Shown here: positions 50,521 through 63,400 of the stretch, in pieces
Numbering within the stretch: the stretch's first letter is position 1
Layout of the letters: every line of letters starts with the position of its first letter
Assembly (NCBI RefSeq): GCF_964355755.1
Contig: NC_092675.1
Coordinates: 20,660,912-20,724,911, forward strand
Direction: 5' to 3'
DNA length: 64,000 nt
Source of the DNA: Antedon mediterranea
Taxonomy: Eukaryota; Echinodermata; Crinoidea; Comatulida; Antedonidae
Notes under the pieces: generated by a model
What the model was told of the DNA's origin: nothing
Seen by the model: the letters and a program-made list of their open reading frames with translations, nothing else
Databases searched by the model: none
Program-made: the position numbers and the translations under genes

Positions 50521-50604
50521 AGTACCTTAAATTAAAAATGGTAAAATCGACGGGCATGCAACTCTGGGGATTTATAGAATACCCCTTCCCGCAGCCATCC
50601 AACT

Positions 50605-50913
50605 ATGAGTGGCCGAGCGGTTAAAACAGTGGAACCGTAATTACCTAGCCATAACAACGGCAGGGGTTCGAGGCTCACTCACTCCATGGTTCTGGTGGTA
50701 GAACGAGTCTTCTCGGATAAGGACTATAAACCGTAGGTCCAGTGTACACATCTGGCTCGTGTGCACTTTAAAGAACCTAGTACATCTTTCGAGACGAGTA
50801 GGGGGTTACCCCGGTGTATTAGTACATCACAGCCACTGATCACCAATAACACCTCTGGGAGACCAGTCATTGACTGAAGAGGTTACCCAGTATAAATATA
50901 TATTTCAATTTCA
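50605..50913 (+). mobile_element. tRNA-derived SINE, full-length type copy
   Basis: The head is GAGTGGCCGAGCGGTTAA (box A) and GGGGTTCGAGGCTC (box B), which looks tRNA-Leu/Ser-like. The body includes AGAACGAGTCTTCTCGGATA, CTTTAAAGAACCTAGTACAT and CAGCCACTGATCACCAATAA. The tail is TATTTCAATTTCAA. A nearly full copy lies inverted at 60797-61118 and a 3' piece at 57196-57310. Confidence 0.8.
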
Positions 50914-51211
50914 ACCACAAATTATTTATTAGTGGTCCCGCATATTTAAAAACTCCTGAATCTGCCCCTGCTTATACTATTTTTCTAATATCCTCGTTCA
51001 ATTTACATTGCTTATTCAAAGTTAATATTTAATGTGTATTCGACGCTTTAATGTGTCTATGGTTTACTAAACGTATCACAAATGACTTCCTTCTAATATT
51101 TAATTCAAAATCAGCATAGTGGAATATAATATGATAGGTACATTTTAAATTAATTTCTTCTTGCGTGCCAGCTTAAATTATTCAAATTTCTTATGATGTT
51201 CATTTTAACAT

Positions 51212-51410
51212 TATTGGTTCCACTACAATATACTATGAATTTTACAGAGGACTAGAGAGTGTTGACAACTGGTTCGTTCCACTAATATACCATTAACAGA
51301 TATGACTATAGAGAGTATCGACAACTGGTTCCACTAAATACCATGAATTTAGCAGAGGCCTAGAGAAGGTAGACATGTAACTGTTCTACTAAAATATACT
51401 TACTTATACT
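51212..51410 (+). repeat. Imperfect ~65-bp triplicate
   Basis: Three diverged copies of TTCCACTAxAATACCATGAA, AGAGGxCTAGAGAxxGT and GACAACTGGTTC in series. No gene. Confidence 0.55.
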
Positions 51411-51850
51411 ACTATAATAATTTATAGGCATATATTAAACGCAATTTCAGATATTAATTTTAACACTACTGGTATTCACGTCACTAATATACCATACATT
51501 AATAAGGCCTAGGAAATTATTATAAGCATTTATTTCTTATATTGCCAGCTAAAACAACATGTAATTATCTTACGCCATGAATGTGTATTTAGCTTAATGT
51601 GTTTGTGATATTGCATTAACAGTTTTTTTACATTTCTAAATGTACCACTAATGGATACGTATAAAACAAATTCAGATCCGGGTACTTTTTTATGTTATGT
51701 AATGACTATATCTAAAAATGTGTACTTAACGTGCGTGTGTGACAGCATTTACATATTCTACACTACAATATCCACCGACAGGAAGGGGCCAAATTTGTGT
51801 ATTGTAGACATTATTTGGTAATTTTAATACTGAAAATGTATCTTTCCTAC

Positions 51851-51940
51851 CTTATCTCTATGCTGACCGTGGTGTTTCCATTCCTCTATGGTGTGTTCCT
51901 GATTGACCGCTGTATTCCTTCTACGTGAAGGCGAAGCCAT
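51851..51940 (-). CDS. First coding exon, minus strand, possibly of the DIRAS gene
   Basis: On the minus strand an ATG at 51940-51938 opens 30 codons starting MASPSRRRNTAVNQEH and ending HHGQHRDK at a donor AAG|GTAGGA. It ends in phase 0. Codon use and CpG content stand out from the AT-rich surroundings. The next minus-strand coding exon that I can support is DIRAS at 28103, which is also open in phase 0 up to its acceptor. A transcript joining them would add a basic N-terminus to DIRAS. It may instead be the 5' end of a different gene. The protein fragment itself is not recognised. Confidence 0.4.
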
Positions 51941-54489
51941 ATTCACTATTGAGCAGAATGTTTTAATATTTAGCAGCAAGCGGCTGAATCGTCTCTAAAT
52001 AAGAAAAATAATCAACATTATTCTCGTTACGTGACCAATTTAACAGACGTTAACTATAAAAATAATAGATAAATGTAACAAATTTAAACGGAATAGAATG
52101 CGGTTTACATTATACCGTTATTGGAAAAATACGTTGGGACATGTACAGAGATACATTAATAATATAAAGTAATTGAATAATTCTCGAACGTTTTTTGATG
52201 GTTATGAATAGGTATCTATATGCTTTACGCACTACAGGCTATATTCCTAAAAATTACATATTATATCTAATGAATATGGCATATAGTAAATAATTGCAAG
52301 CAATCATGACATTGCATGGGAGTCCACATCCAACTTTTATAAGTATCACGTATTAAAAAAAATCTGCTGTAACACACGTACACAAAATGCCTGAGTTATA
52401 CTATCCTAGTGGCAAAATAAAACATCATTAAGTAAGTCAAATTCGGCAAACTGATGTTAAAACACAATGAACGCTAATAAACTCAAGTCGCGTCTTTTCT
52501 CCTCACCAACGGTTAGATAGTGAAGGATGCACTTAGTCAGAATATGATAATTTCATTCGAACAGCGCTGAGGGATATGTAGCGAATCGAAGCTCTGTTGC
52601 TTATGAAATTTCGAATACAGTATAAGCGGCTGACTCACAACATAATGACCGCGTTTTTAAAATTTATAATGAGATACAATCGCGTTATGGGCGTATAGTA
52701 TCGCATAAGTAGTTAGAATCGTAATAAAAATAATATAATTAAGTTCACTTTTTATTGTGACATATTATATTTAATTGTATTAGGTATATGAATAACAAAT
52801 ATGGATGTGTGTAAATACGATAGATATACAATATTTACATTTTTACACTTTTTAAATTACTAAAATTTATAATAACATTTTTAAAATCAATTTTAAATAT
52901 TGACATGATGTACATCCGGTTTTCGAATAGCTCCATTAAAATATTTATATTATAGTCTAGACCATTAGTGGTAATATTCTCTGCACACCCCTCCCATAAT
53001 CTTTAAACCCTCCTTTGGGACACGTACACCAATTATTGGGACCCCTTATCAAAGAAACACTTTCATGAGCGTAAATGAAACGTAATGAACGAGGGAAAAT
53101 AATAAAATTAAGCTCTGTCTCCATTATCAAACTTAATGTGACAAAAAGTGTGATGTGCCCGAATATGGTGGCGATATGCCCAAATATGGTAGTAATATAA
53201 CATCACCATGTCCATATATGGGCACATCACATTTTTTTGTCACATAAAGTTTGATAGTGTAGGTCTAGACAGAGATTTAAGTGGCCAAAAAGCGGTACAT
53301 CCTAGTATTAAAGGACTTTGTTGGGACCGAAAGGTTTCCTGTTTCAGTCTACCATAATATAGTGGAATTTGAAAGTGATTTTACATAATTCATATTCACT
53401 TCAGATTGCCCAGTGTTCTTCATTCTATAGGCCGATATAATATTAATAGATTAGTGTTATTTTATACGCGGAATATATAGCTTTTAGTGCCTGGTGATTT
53501 AAATAAAATGAGACGGATCACGGCTATAATCCTACTTTGCAGCGACTCTGATTTGTAATTATGACGTACATGCATGCTAATTATTTAATTATTTGCTTAA
53601 TGTTCTTTATTCATAAACACTGTCTCAGCAGGTTATCTGTGAATGAATGGCCGACCATACTACCTATTACACGATCGTAATTTAAGTTTACACGTAGGCT
53701 AGGCCAATAGTAAGACTGGCCCAAATCTAGATTCTAGTAACAAGGTGTTGACACAAACAGCGTTCGTTATACAGGGACTAATTATAAAAATTAATTTAAA
53801 AACCGGTATATCACATAAAATATAAGGTATACAAATTAAAAACATCAAAAGTAAAACAAGAAAGTCAGTCTGCAGAGAAGATTATTATGAATTTGATAAT
53901 TTGATATTGAATGGTATTAGAAAATCTAGTTGTTTTTTAGTAACTAGTTCGGTAATATTGTTATTTCTTTTTAAAACTAACCGATTCTAAGCACGAATGA
54001 AGATAAGACAAATATACATATCTGCTGCGATCAGATACACGAATATGGTTTGTTAATTAATGAGTTCAATCTCATAGTACTGAAGTATATTTACAAATAT
54101 AACATTAACACAATGTCAATGCACTATTGACTTTATGTTATTAAAATGGATTGCAAATGTGTTAGATATATACGTTTTTTTCATAATGCACACCATTAAA
54201 AATCTATTAAAGAATATAATGACGTGTGATTTCAATGAATTTCAATTGTAGGATAATAATGACTTGAATTAAAAACTAAATATTCGAAGGAAAAACAACA
54301 ACTTTACCATACTGAATAGAATCGATTTTTACAATGTGTGACGTACTTCTATTTCGAAGTTGTTGGTTTTGATAATTATAGAGGGCAGCATTAGAATTAT
54401 ATTTCGGAGTTTGCGCACTTCTCTCGAAATGATTTTAAGCGGCAGATTTTATATTGTGTTTTCAAAAGGTTCCGAAGCCAGGCCTAGCT
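51941..54489. other. Divergent intergenic region upstream of SMC2
   Basis: This lies between the minus-strand exon and SMC2, so it should hold both promoters. It contains MITE copy 8, otherwise AT-rich DNA, and an AGAGGGCAG word at 54380 close to SMC2. No TATA box is clear for SMC2. Confidence 0.4.
53112..53276. mobile_element. MITE copy 8
   Basis: TTAA (53108-53111) precedes GCTCTGTCTCCATTATCAAAC. The right end is CATAAAGTTTGATAGTGTAG then TCTAGACAGAGA and TTAA (53277-53280). The inner GTGATGTGCCC / GGGCACATCAC arms are intact, with a doubled CCAAATATGGT segment. Confidence 0.7.
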
Positions 54490-57400
54490 ATGTATATAAA
54501 AGAGATAATTTTAGATGGCTTTAAGTCATATGCACAAAGAACAGAAGTAAAAGGATTTGATCCACTTTTTAATGCCATTACTGGGTTAAATGGATCTGGG
54601 AAATCAAATATCCTGGATTCTATCTGTTTTCTTCTTGGTATTTCAAACTTGACACAGGTAAGTTTTTAGAGCAGTCACAGCAAGAGAGCCTGTGCTTGCT
54701 GCAGACGGAAACGGCTTGCCTTAGGGGCCTAGGATCTAGGCCTAGATATTAGGATAATTATGCCTCTTGGAATAAGGTACTTATATCTAGCTAAACGAAA
54801 GGTAAATCTAGGTGGCTAGCCGCATAGCCTAGCTAGGCCTAGCTAGAGTAGTGGGCTTACTAATTACTAACTATAGTTAGGCTAGACTAGGCCTGGCCCT
54901 ATATAGGCTACAGTATAGGGCCTAGCTAGGCCTAGATGCCTACACACAGATTGTGATAATGAATAAAAATGATGTTTGATTGCTCAAATAACAAACATGT
55001 ATTTTTGTATGTAGGCCTATGTTTGTATTTTGTATTTTTTATAGTAGGTACGCAAGGCTAGCCCTCTAGCTTGGCCAGTCTAGAGCTGGCCGCGTAATTT
55101 TTTTTTCCAGGACGAACGTGGGCAGAAAACTAGTCTGGGCTCCAGACGGAGTTTTTTCTTAATATTAGTAAAAATATAAATATTTTTGCACATATGGCGT
55201 TTCATACGTGTATTACTTGAGTTTGGATACTCCGTCTGGGGAACACGCAAAAGTCACGTGGTTTGACACCAAGAATTCTTGGTGCATAGATTATCCGGTT
55301 GACTAGTTTCAGCTGCATGCGATTGGCTACTCACTCGTACACCGTTTTAATATTCATATTTTAGAATTTCAAAGACTCAACAAATAAGATGGTACGCATG
55401 CACTATGTTACGTTTAGACAATGTGTACTTCTTGGGTACATTGATGAAAGTTTCTGAAGGCTAGAAAGGATTTTATATGGATCATTTAATCAGGGAGATG
55501 TAATTTACATCTCCCTGATTTAATATTACGCAGAGATAATTTGATTTAATTCCCACCCAGACCCTGTCCTGTTCTGTGTAGTGGTGGTGTAGCCCTGTCT
55601 GTTGTGTGTGAATCCTGTTGTGTGCCGGTGGTGGTATTATGTAGGCCTACCTTATTGGCGTTTTATTTGGCAGGTCATACGTGCGAGTTGAGTAGGACCT
55701 ATGAAGGAGGCCTAGGCTAAGGACTAAACAATTAATAAACAAAACAACTTGGCAACAGGATTTCATATTTCAACAGTCTCGATCGTACATTCAGCACTGT
55801 ACGAAGGCCTACTCGATCTTTTTCATTTTGAAACAAAATGATCATTGGTTGATTTGAAATCCATATTTACATACCTCCCGCCCCATATAGCCAAATACGG
55901 TATGATAACCTACGTCATTCTTATCGGATGTTTGCGGTCTGCAAATCGATTTCTATATGTGTTTCACAAGTCTGTATTTTCAGACAAAAATCGCGGTCGA
56001 AATAAAAACAAATAAAACAATACAGACTTGGGGCAAGTCTAGGAGAAAACATGAATAATTCATGATTAATTATGACATAATAGGGAACATTATAGAGGGC
56101 GCTATATAAGAATGCAGAAAGATTAAATAATTAGTGTAAACAACGTTTGTCAACCGAAATGTTTGGTCTAGTGGTAAAGGATTTAACCTATTACGCTGAA
56201 GCCCTCGGTTCGAGCTCTTTCATGAACATGTTTTTTTTAATAGTTGAGAGAGATTATTTAGAGGGTTAGGTTTAGTATATTTAGGAAATAGATCAGCTAT
56301 CTTTCAATTCTTTATAATAGAAAATAATTAAGGTAATGAATTATTCATGACTTCTGCCCACGTTCGTCCTGGAAAAAAAAAACACGCGAGCTGGCCTACC
56401 ATACCATCCATGATGCACCTGGGCATAAAAATGTTACTTAATAATAGGCCTAGCCTAAGCCCTATCCTTAGTTAGGTGACCATGACGCACCCAATTTGAT
56501 AGACTGTGAGAGACCATGTTGTTTATGATTTTTGATTGGTAAAGTGACGGACATTATTGACACACCATCGTTCATTGATGTGACATACCTTCTAGGTTTT
56601 TTGACGCACCCCTGCATCAGCAATTTTTTGTTTATGACACACCTCTCCCGGGGGTTGTATAGTGGGTCATACATACAGTTGACAAGTGCATTATTTATTG
56701 TTGTTTTATGATAGTCAATCTTGCTTATTTATTGTTGTTTTATGATAGTCAATCTTGCGTCTGACTGGAAAAACAACTTTAAAACAAGGCATTTTAGTAA
56801 TTTTATGCGTTGAACATGCCGAAAGAAAACCTAATTAATTTGATGCATGATGATCGACCATGCTGACCAAATGACTAATGTATTACTAAATATTGCTTTG
56901 ATGTACATCCTACTGTAGGTCTAACCAGTTGACTTATATTTGGAAATCTTGTCAAATAGTTTTAGCTTTTTTTAGGTGCGTGCCAGCAATTTACAGCAAC
57001 TGGTATACAAGAGCGGTCAAGCTGGAATTACTAAGGCAACTGTTACAATTCTTTTTGATAATGGAGATAAGAAACAAAGTCCTGTTGGATACGAGCACTT
57101 TGATGAAATAACTGTTTCTAGACAAGTAAGTATCGTCAGTAATTGCTACTATCATAGTGATAGTATCCATAAAATATGCACATACTAATATGTAGATCTG
57201 GTGGTATAACAAGTCTTCTCAGATAACTAGAACTCCCCACATCTGGCCTTAAAGACCCCAAACGCATCTTTCAGAAGAGTGTAGGGTTATTCCAGTGCAC
57301 TGGCAGGTCCATATCTGTCTGACACAAAGTGACCCTTTTATAAAAGTTGTTGTATGTGACATTTACTGCTGAGTACCTGCGTAGTCCACTGTCCTTTGAA

Positions 57401-60400
57401 ACAATGTTTTTTTAAGACTAAAGTAAAACTATGGCAATAAACACACTGTTACTGCTGTATAGAAAGTTTACCTAACTTTCTTGCAATCGCCAACTTGCAT
57501 CTGTACAAATACAATATTTAATTTTTTTCAACTTTACTGTATTTATAGAGGGTAACTCTTCCAGCTGGACAAATTAATGCCAGTTGATATTCAGGGGCCC
57601 ACATAACTATTTTAGAGTTTTACTGCACGTTTTCATAGTATTTTCTTTTTTTTTTAAATAAAATTCAAATCAATTGTACTACCTTTATGTTCGTCACTCA
57701 CCTATATTCTATGTGTGTATAAATAAAAAATTGTTCTTTTACCTAATAAAAAAGTGCATTGCAGTAATTGTACAGTATGAAACAGTAATTGTTAACCTTG
57801 AGATAGATTTTAGAGATAGCTTTTTTTATCTTATTTTTTTAGGTTGTAATTGGTGGTCGTAATAAGTACTTGATCAATGGTAGCAATGCCAATAACAGCC
57901 GTGTTCAAGATCTGTTCTGCTCTGTTCAACTTAACGTCAACAATCCTCATTTCCTTATCATGCAAGGAAGAATCACAAAAGTGTTGAATATGAAACCACC
58001 AGAGGTACTGTACAAATGCAAAGTGAAAAAATGCCATTCTTTTTTCACTAAACAATTTGGATCACTCACAAATAATTATTTGTTCTTGTTAGTCCAGATG
58101 CAAAGTTATTGTAGAAGGCATAATTTAAGCAGGTGTCCCCTAAAAACATGAAAAATGAAGATTAATTAAATCAGACTTTGATTTGAATAGGTTATTTTGT
58201 AGTGTTAATCACAAATAAAAAAATAATGTTTTCACTTATAAAATGACAAAATAAATGGTTAAATTCAACCAAAAATCCATTGGCTGGCAGCCAATTTGAC
58301 TATGTTTTGCTTTAAATTACATTTTTTTCAGGTAATAATTTTTTTTTCGATCCAATTTTTGGTCAAAGTGGATAACTATTATATGATATTAAAATGGCAT
58401 ATTCAAAATGGCTACTCCCACAGCCATTTCACTCTTTAAGTTTCAGCCCTCAAATTTAAGACTTTTACAGTATTCAGAAAGTTAACTGATCATTTTTTTA
58501 GGCATTCAAAATGATTGGTTGATTTCATGTACCATGCATTATTCAATTATTACCAATAAAAGCTAAATTTAGAAAAATTGATTTGTTAAAACAAGAATGC
58601 ACATACAGTGGAATGCCTTGTTGCATTGACTCTATATAGATTTCTGCGGTGTGATGTCACAACGGTAGATGGCGCTGCGTGGTTGTTAGCGCAACCAAAA
58701 ATGCGTTCAACGCTATATGTTAATAAACACTATATATTTGTGTTTTTATCAAGTTATGTATCTTAGCTTGATTTTTAAAACTTAAACTGTAGTTGAAGAA
58801 TAAATAGATTATTAAAAACAAATAGTTAGTGATCTTTTGAAATTTTAGTTTGTTTTTATTGAAAATTATTTAAAATGACTACTTCAATAAGCCTATTCCA
58901 AACCATTGTTGAACTAGGAGTCCAGGTTGAACGCATTTTTTGGTTGGCTAGCAACCATGCAGCGCTACCTACCATCCACGCAGCGCCACCTACTGTCGTG
59001 ACGTCCGCACCTCACAACTCTATATATATATTTTTTGGGTTTTTGTACTATGAGTTCTTAGATAAGATTTTTTTGTCTTTTGTTATGGATATATTATGTC
59101 ATGGTATTCCGAAATAAAAAGATGAATGAATGATATAATGAATGTTTTTGTGTTGAATGGGAAGAATGTTTTCAAGAGGAGAGGTGAACAATAGCACAGT
59201 TTAGGCTTTCAACCCATGAACAAATTTCCCCATTCAACACATTATTTGCACACTATTTATTCAACTGATTGTGAGATGGCCACATCTTTATTCCACACTT
59301 ACACAATTTTATTATGTGGTTCATCTCATGACTGATTCATACTAAATAAGTTAAAAAATTAATTGTAGTTTGTGTAGTTAATCTTTTTGTCCTAAAGTAA
59401 TCCCACTATTAATTTGTCTGAGTGAGCATCAGTACAATTTTTAATCTCACATTAATATTTTGCCAGTATTTTCTAAAAATAGTATTTAATTATTGTTTGT
59501 TTTTCGCTCCTAGATACTGTCGATGATTGAAGAGGCTGCTGGAACCAGGATGTATGAGAATAAGAAGGCTGCTGCTCAAAAAACTATTGAAAAGAAAGAC
59601 GCAAAGCTCAAAGAAATTGAATCGGTAACTGTTTTAAAAAATTAATTTATATAAAGTATTTAAAGGCAAAAAGAAAATAATAATCCTAATATCAAAGAAA
59701 GATTATGAATTGTAAAAAACAAATTGTACTCCAACTAAGATTTGAACTCAAATCTTCTGCTTGGTACCCAGATATGCCATTAGACCACAATCAGGGATGT
59801 AGCTAAAAAGCTGGATGTGTAGGGTGGGTGGCTGGGAAAAAATAAATCAGCACCTTCAGGTATCTAGAGGTGTTGTATTGATGTATTGATATAAAGAAAT
59901 GCTGGATGAAAGACCTTAAAATATAAAATTAACTAAAGCATCAGATCTTTATGTTATATAAGCAATTATTATTATTATTATAGTAAGTGGTAACATTTTA
60001 CGTCTTATCTAAACCTCTGTCTACACTAAAAATGTGATGTCATACGTCAACATTTTTTTCTGTAAACAATTCATTTGACAGATTTTGAAAGAGGAGATTA
60101 CACCAACACTTAGCACGTTACGTCAAGAACGCTCCGCATACTTAGAATATCAAAAGGTTATGCGAGAGCTTGAACACTTAACCAAGCTTCACATAGCCTA
60201 CCAGTTTATGACAGCTGAAAAGATTAACAATGAATCTACTCAAGGCCTACAGTCAATTACCGAAGCCATATTGAAACTCAAGGACAGAATTAAAGAAGTA
60301 AGTACTGTACAAGGTCTCGTTGAATAAAACCCTTTCAAATGTTCCTTCAATTTGCTATCAAGCAATTAAAAAAATCTTAAATAGTACAGTGTAAATATTA

Positions 60401-63400
60401 TTGTAGACTTAATGTTGTATGTTTTATATTCATATTGATCATTTAAATCAATATTTTCTACTAGAGAGCCTATACATTTTTTTTTTCAACTCACCATCTT
60501 TTTTATATCAAATTATTAAAAGTGTCACACTTGAGTTTAACAATTTTTCTTTTAGCATTCAGTATTTTTTTAAACATCAACAATCCACAGTTAGTTTTCT
60601 AGTAAAAATTAGTCTTGCACTCTATTTAATATGTGGGTCACCCTGATTTAGCAATTGATATGTTTAGATGCTTTAATCTATTTTTTTTAAGCCAGCCCAA
60701 AGTTGACTTAAAATTAGAGCAGAGCTGGATACTGTGTCTGCTCTAAACCAGGAAACAGGGTGTTGGGTCTATGACTGAATGGTTTTTAATGTAATTGAAT
60801 TGAATTGAAATTTATATTTATACTGGGTAACCTCTTCAGTCAAAGACTGGTCTCCCAGAGGGCCCAGTTGGTGATCAGTGGCTGTGATGTACTAATACAC
60901 TGGGGTAACCCCCTACTCGTCTCGAAAGATGTACTAGGTTCTTTAAAGTGCACACGAGCTAGATGTGTACACTGGACCTACGGTTTATAGTCCTTATCCG
61001 AGAAGACTCGTTCTACCACCAGAACCATGGAGCGAGTGAGCCTCGAACCCCTGCCGATGTTATGGCTACGTAATTACGGTTCCACTGTCTTAACCGCTCG
61101 GCCACTCACTCACTAACTGAAATTTAAAAGGTTTTAAATATACAGTCACAAACATTTTTTTTTTAGATTGATGATACATTACATGCTCTCGGAGAAGACA
61201 TACATAAACTACAAAGCCAATGCGAAGAGGAGGCAGCCGGTTCACTGAAAACACTTGAAGCTAAACTTGTTGAAAAACAAATTGCGGACACAAAGATACA
61301 AACGTCTCTGCAACACAAAAAGGAAACACTAAACAAAGAGAAGAAAAGTCTGAAAGATCATATGAAGAGTAAAACCGAAGTAAGATATTTAACAGATTTT
61401 GTAGTTTGTAGTATAATATATTGAAAGAATTATAAATATACTAATGATCTGACACATAATGTTATAGTTTTATATATGCTAGGATAGACAGTAAAACGTA
61501 TAATATTTTACCTGCCTACACACATTGAGTGATGTATGTTGGCCAGCTGCCAAAGATACTAACCAACTTTAAGTTCAAGTTTGCTTTATTTTATTGGTTT
61601 TTTGATGATGTCATTCATATCATAAGGCAGTCATAAAATCACTGATTTGTAAAATAAGATTTTACAAAAAATCAAAGGCCAAGTGTGAATTTAGATAAGG
61701 GGTTGCTACACTTCCTTCCACATTAGGGACTTTAGGAAACACAACGGGAAGCCACAGGACGGTGCTCATGAATAATTTATGCAAGTGCTTTAACAAAGTT
61801 GGCGGAGCGTGAAATTTTATCGTCTTAACTTTTAGAGGACGATGAAGTTGTCATCTTCCCGTTTACGGAGAACGACTAGAAATAATGTATATATAACCTT
61901 TAATATACAGTTCAAATTACACTTAAACGTGGAATTTGAAAAACTCTTAAATAATATTTGAATTTTTTGTTTAATGAAATAACATTTTTATTGGGTTAAA
62001 ATGGCTGTGGGACTGTTAAAGCGGCTTTTGAATGTGATTCAGAACGGCCCCATGCCAAAGGAAAGGGAGAGAGATATACTGCCGTCGTCTTCACGCAAGG
62101 GTGCGTAACTAATAAAACAGCTATGTTGACTGTTTATGATTTTACGCAGCATATTCGTCGTCCTCCCCTTACCGTCATGTTTTGTAAAGTCCCTATTGTC
62201 ACCCAGTGGCTTCTTGCATGACTGAATAAATAATTCTATACCATATACCTACAATTTTATTTTTTCTAGGATGAAAATCTTTTGAAGGCCAAGGAGAAAG
62301 AGATTGAAGATAACAGTGCTAGCTATGCTAAACTTCAAGAACAATCCACGACAGATGCGGAGGGTTATACTACTGCACAGAAAAAACTACAGGCAGTCAT
62401 ATCCGGCCTAGCTAACGATGATGGAACTGATAAAACTCTTGAAGCAGAATATCGAGGTTTGTTGAGAGTGAGAGACAACATGTCATTTCATTCATTTCTT
62501 TATTTCGGATATTACATCCATATACAAATCATACACAAAAAAAAGAGAAACAATTACACCAGAAAATTAACAATTTCCACAAAACCAACCTATAATATCC
62601 TTAAAAAACAATTTGCACCAATGCTGATGTACGTTGGAAGTACGGTAATTATGGTTTGAATCAGCCTATTGCAACTGTCATGAATTCTGTTCTTAAAACT
62701 ATGTATAGAGTTCCTCCAATATTCATAGAAAGAGGGAAGATAGTTCAGGTGTGGTATATCATGTCTTCCATAAACAATACTTCATGCAGAAAAAAATGTT
62801 TTTGATTTCAATCTTTATTTTTATTTACTTTTGTCTGAATATAATAGTAAGATGTTTAATTGATTATGTAAATAGTAAAGGTGAAAACTATTCAAGAGTG
62901 AAACAAATTTGACCTTATTGAGACTCAAACTTGGATTTTCTTCATGATATTTACTAAGTTGACTCCATGACTCCTGTGCTACATCCCAAACATTGTATGG
63001 TGCAACAGCAGCAACACATTAAATTAATATGATCGACATCTTTATTCTAAATTGTGCTAGACACTAAACTGAACCCTTTTTGGTTACATGGAGTAGTAAT
63101 ATGACATTTTCTTGATTGTCAGTATTATTATTATATATTGTGTCTTTTGATAAAATAAATGTTGCCACTGAGTAAGTATTTTATTTCATAAATTATTATT
63201 TCAATAGAAAATATTTCCTTTACTGATGTCATTTGTCGTAACAGATTGTACAAATGAGTTGACGACTGCAGGAGATACACTGAAGAAGGCACAGATGAAA
63301 TGGAAAGAAGCACAAGATGGACTGAAGAAAAAAAGTGCAGAAGTGAAAATAACAGAAAATGAGTATGAAAAACAGAAGAAAATCCTTGACAAAGTCACAC

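Larger units (their letters stand above)
55092..56387. mobile_element. 1.3-kb DNA transposon with 9-bp target duplication, SMC2 intron 1
   Basis: Both sides carry the same 9 bp, GAGCTGGCC (55083-55091 and 56388-56396). Between them the ends are inverted: GCGTAATTTTTTTTTCCAGG then ACGAACGTGGGCAGAA on the left, and the complement on the right ending in CACGC. TIR length is about 36 bp. Nine-base duplications occur in Mutator-like and Merlin elements. There is no transposase. It contains nested smaller repeats: a block shared with 42676-42750, the hairpin 55488-55520 and a tRNA-like segment at 56160-56215. Confidence 0.75.

Noticed and set aside
56160-56215. Functional tRNA gene
   Set aside because: Box A and B words are present but acceptor and anticodon stems do not pair; it is listed as tRNA-like.
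58875-59117. 80-codon plus ORF
   Set aside because: It runs across the foldback transposon arm and a retrotransposon tail within an SMC2 intron.
62457-62659. Continuation of SMC2 reading frame past exon 7
   Set aside because: A GT donor at 62457 and in-frame joining to exon 8 at 63245 restore SMC2 similarity. The readthrough enters an antisense retrotransposon.
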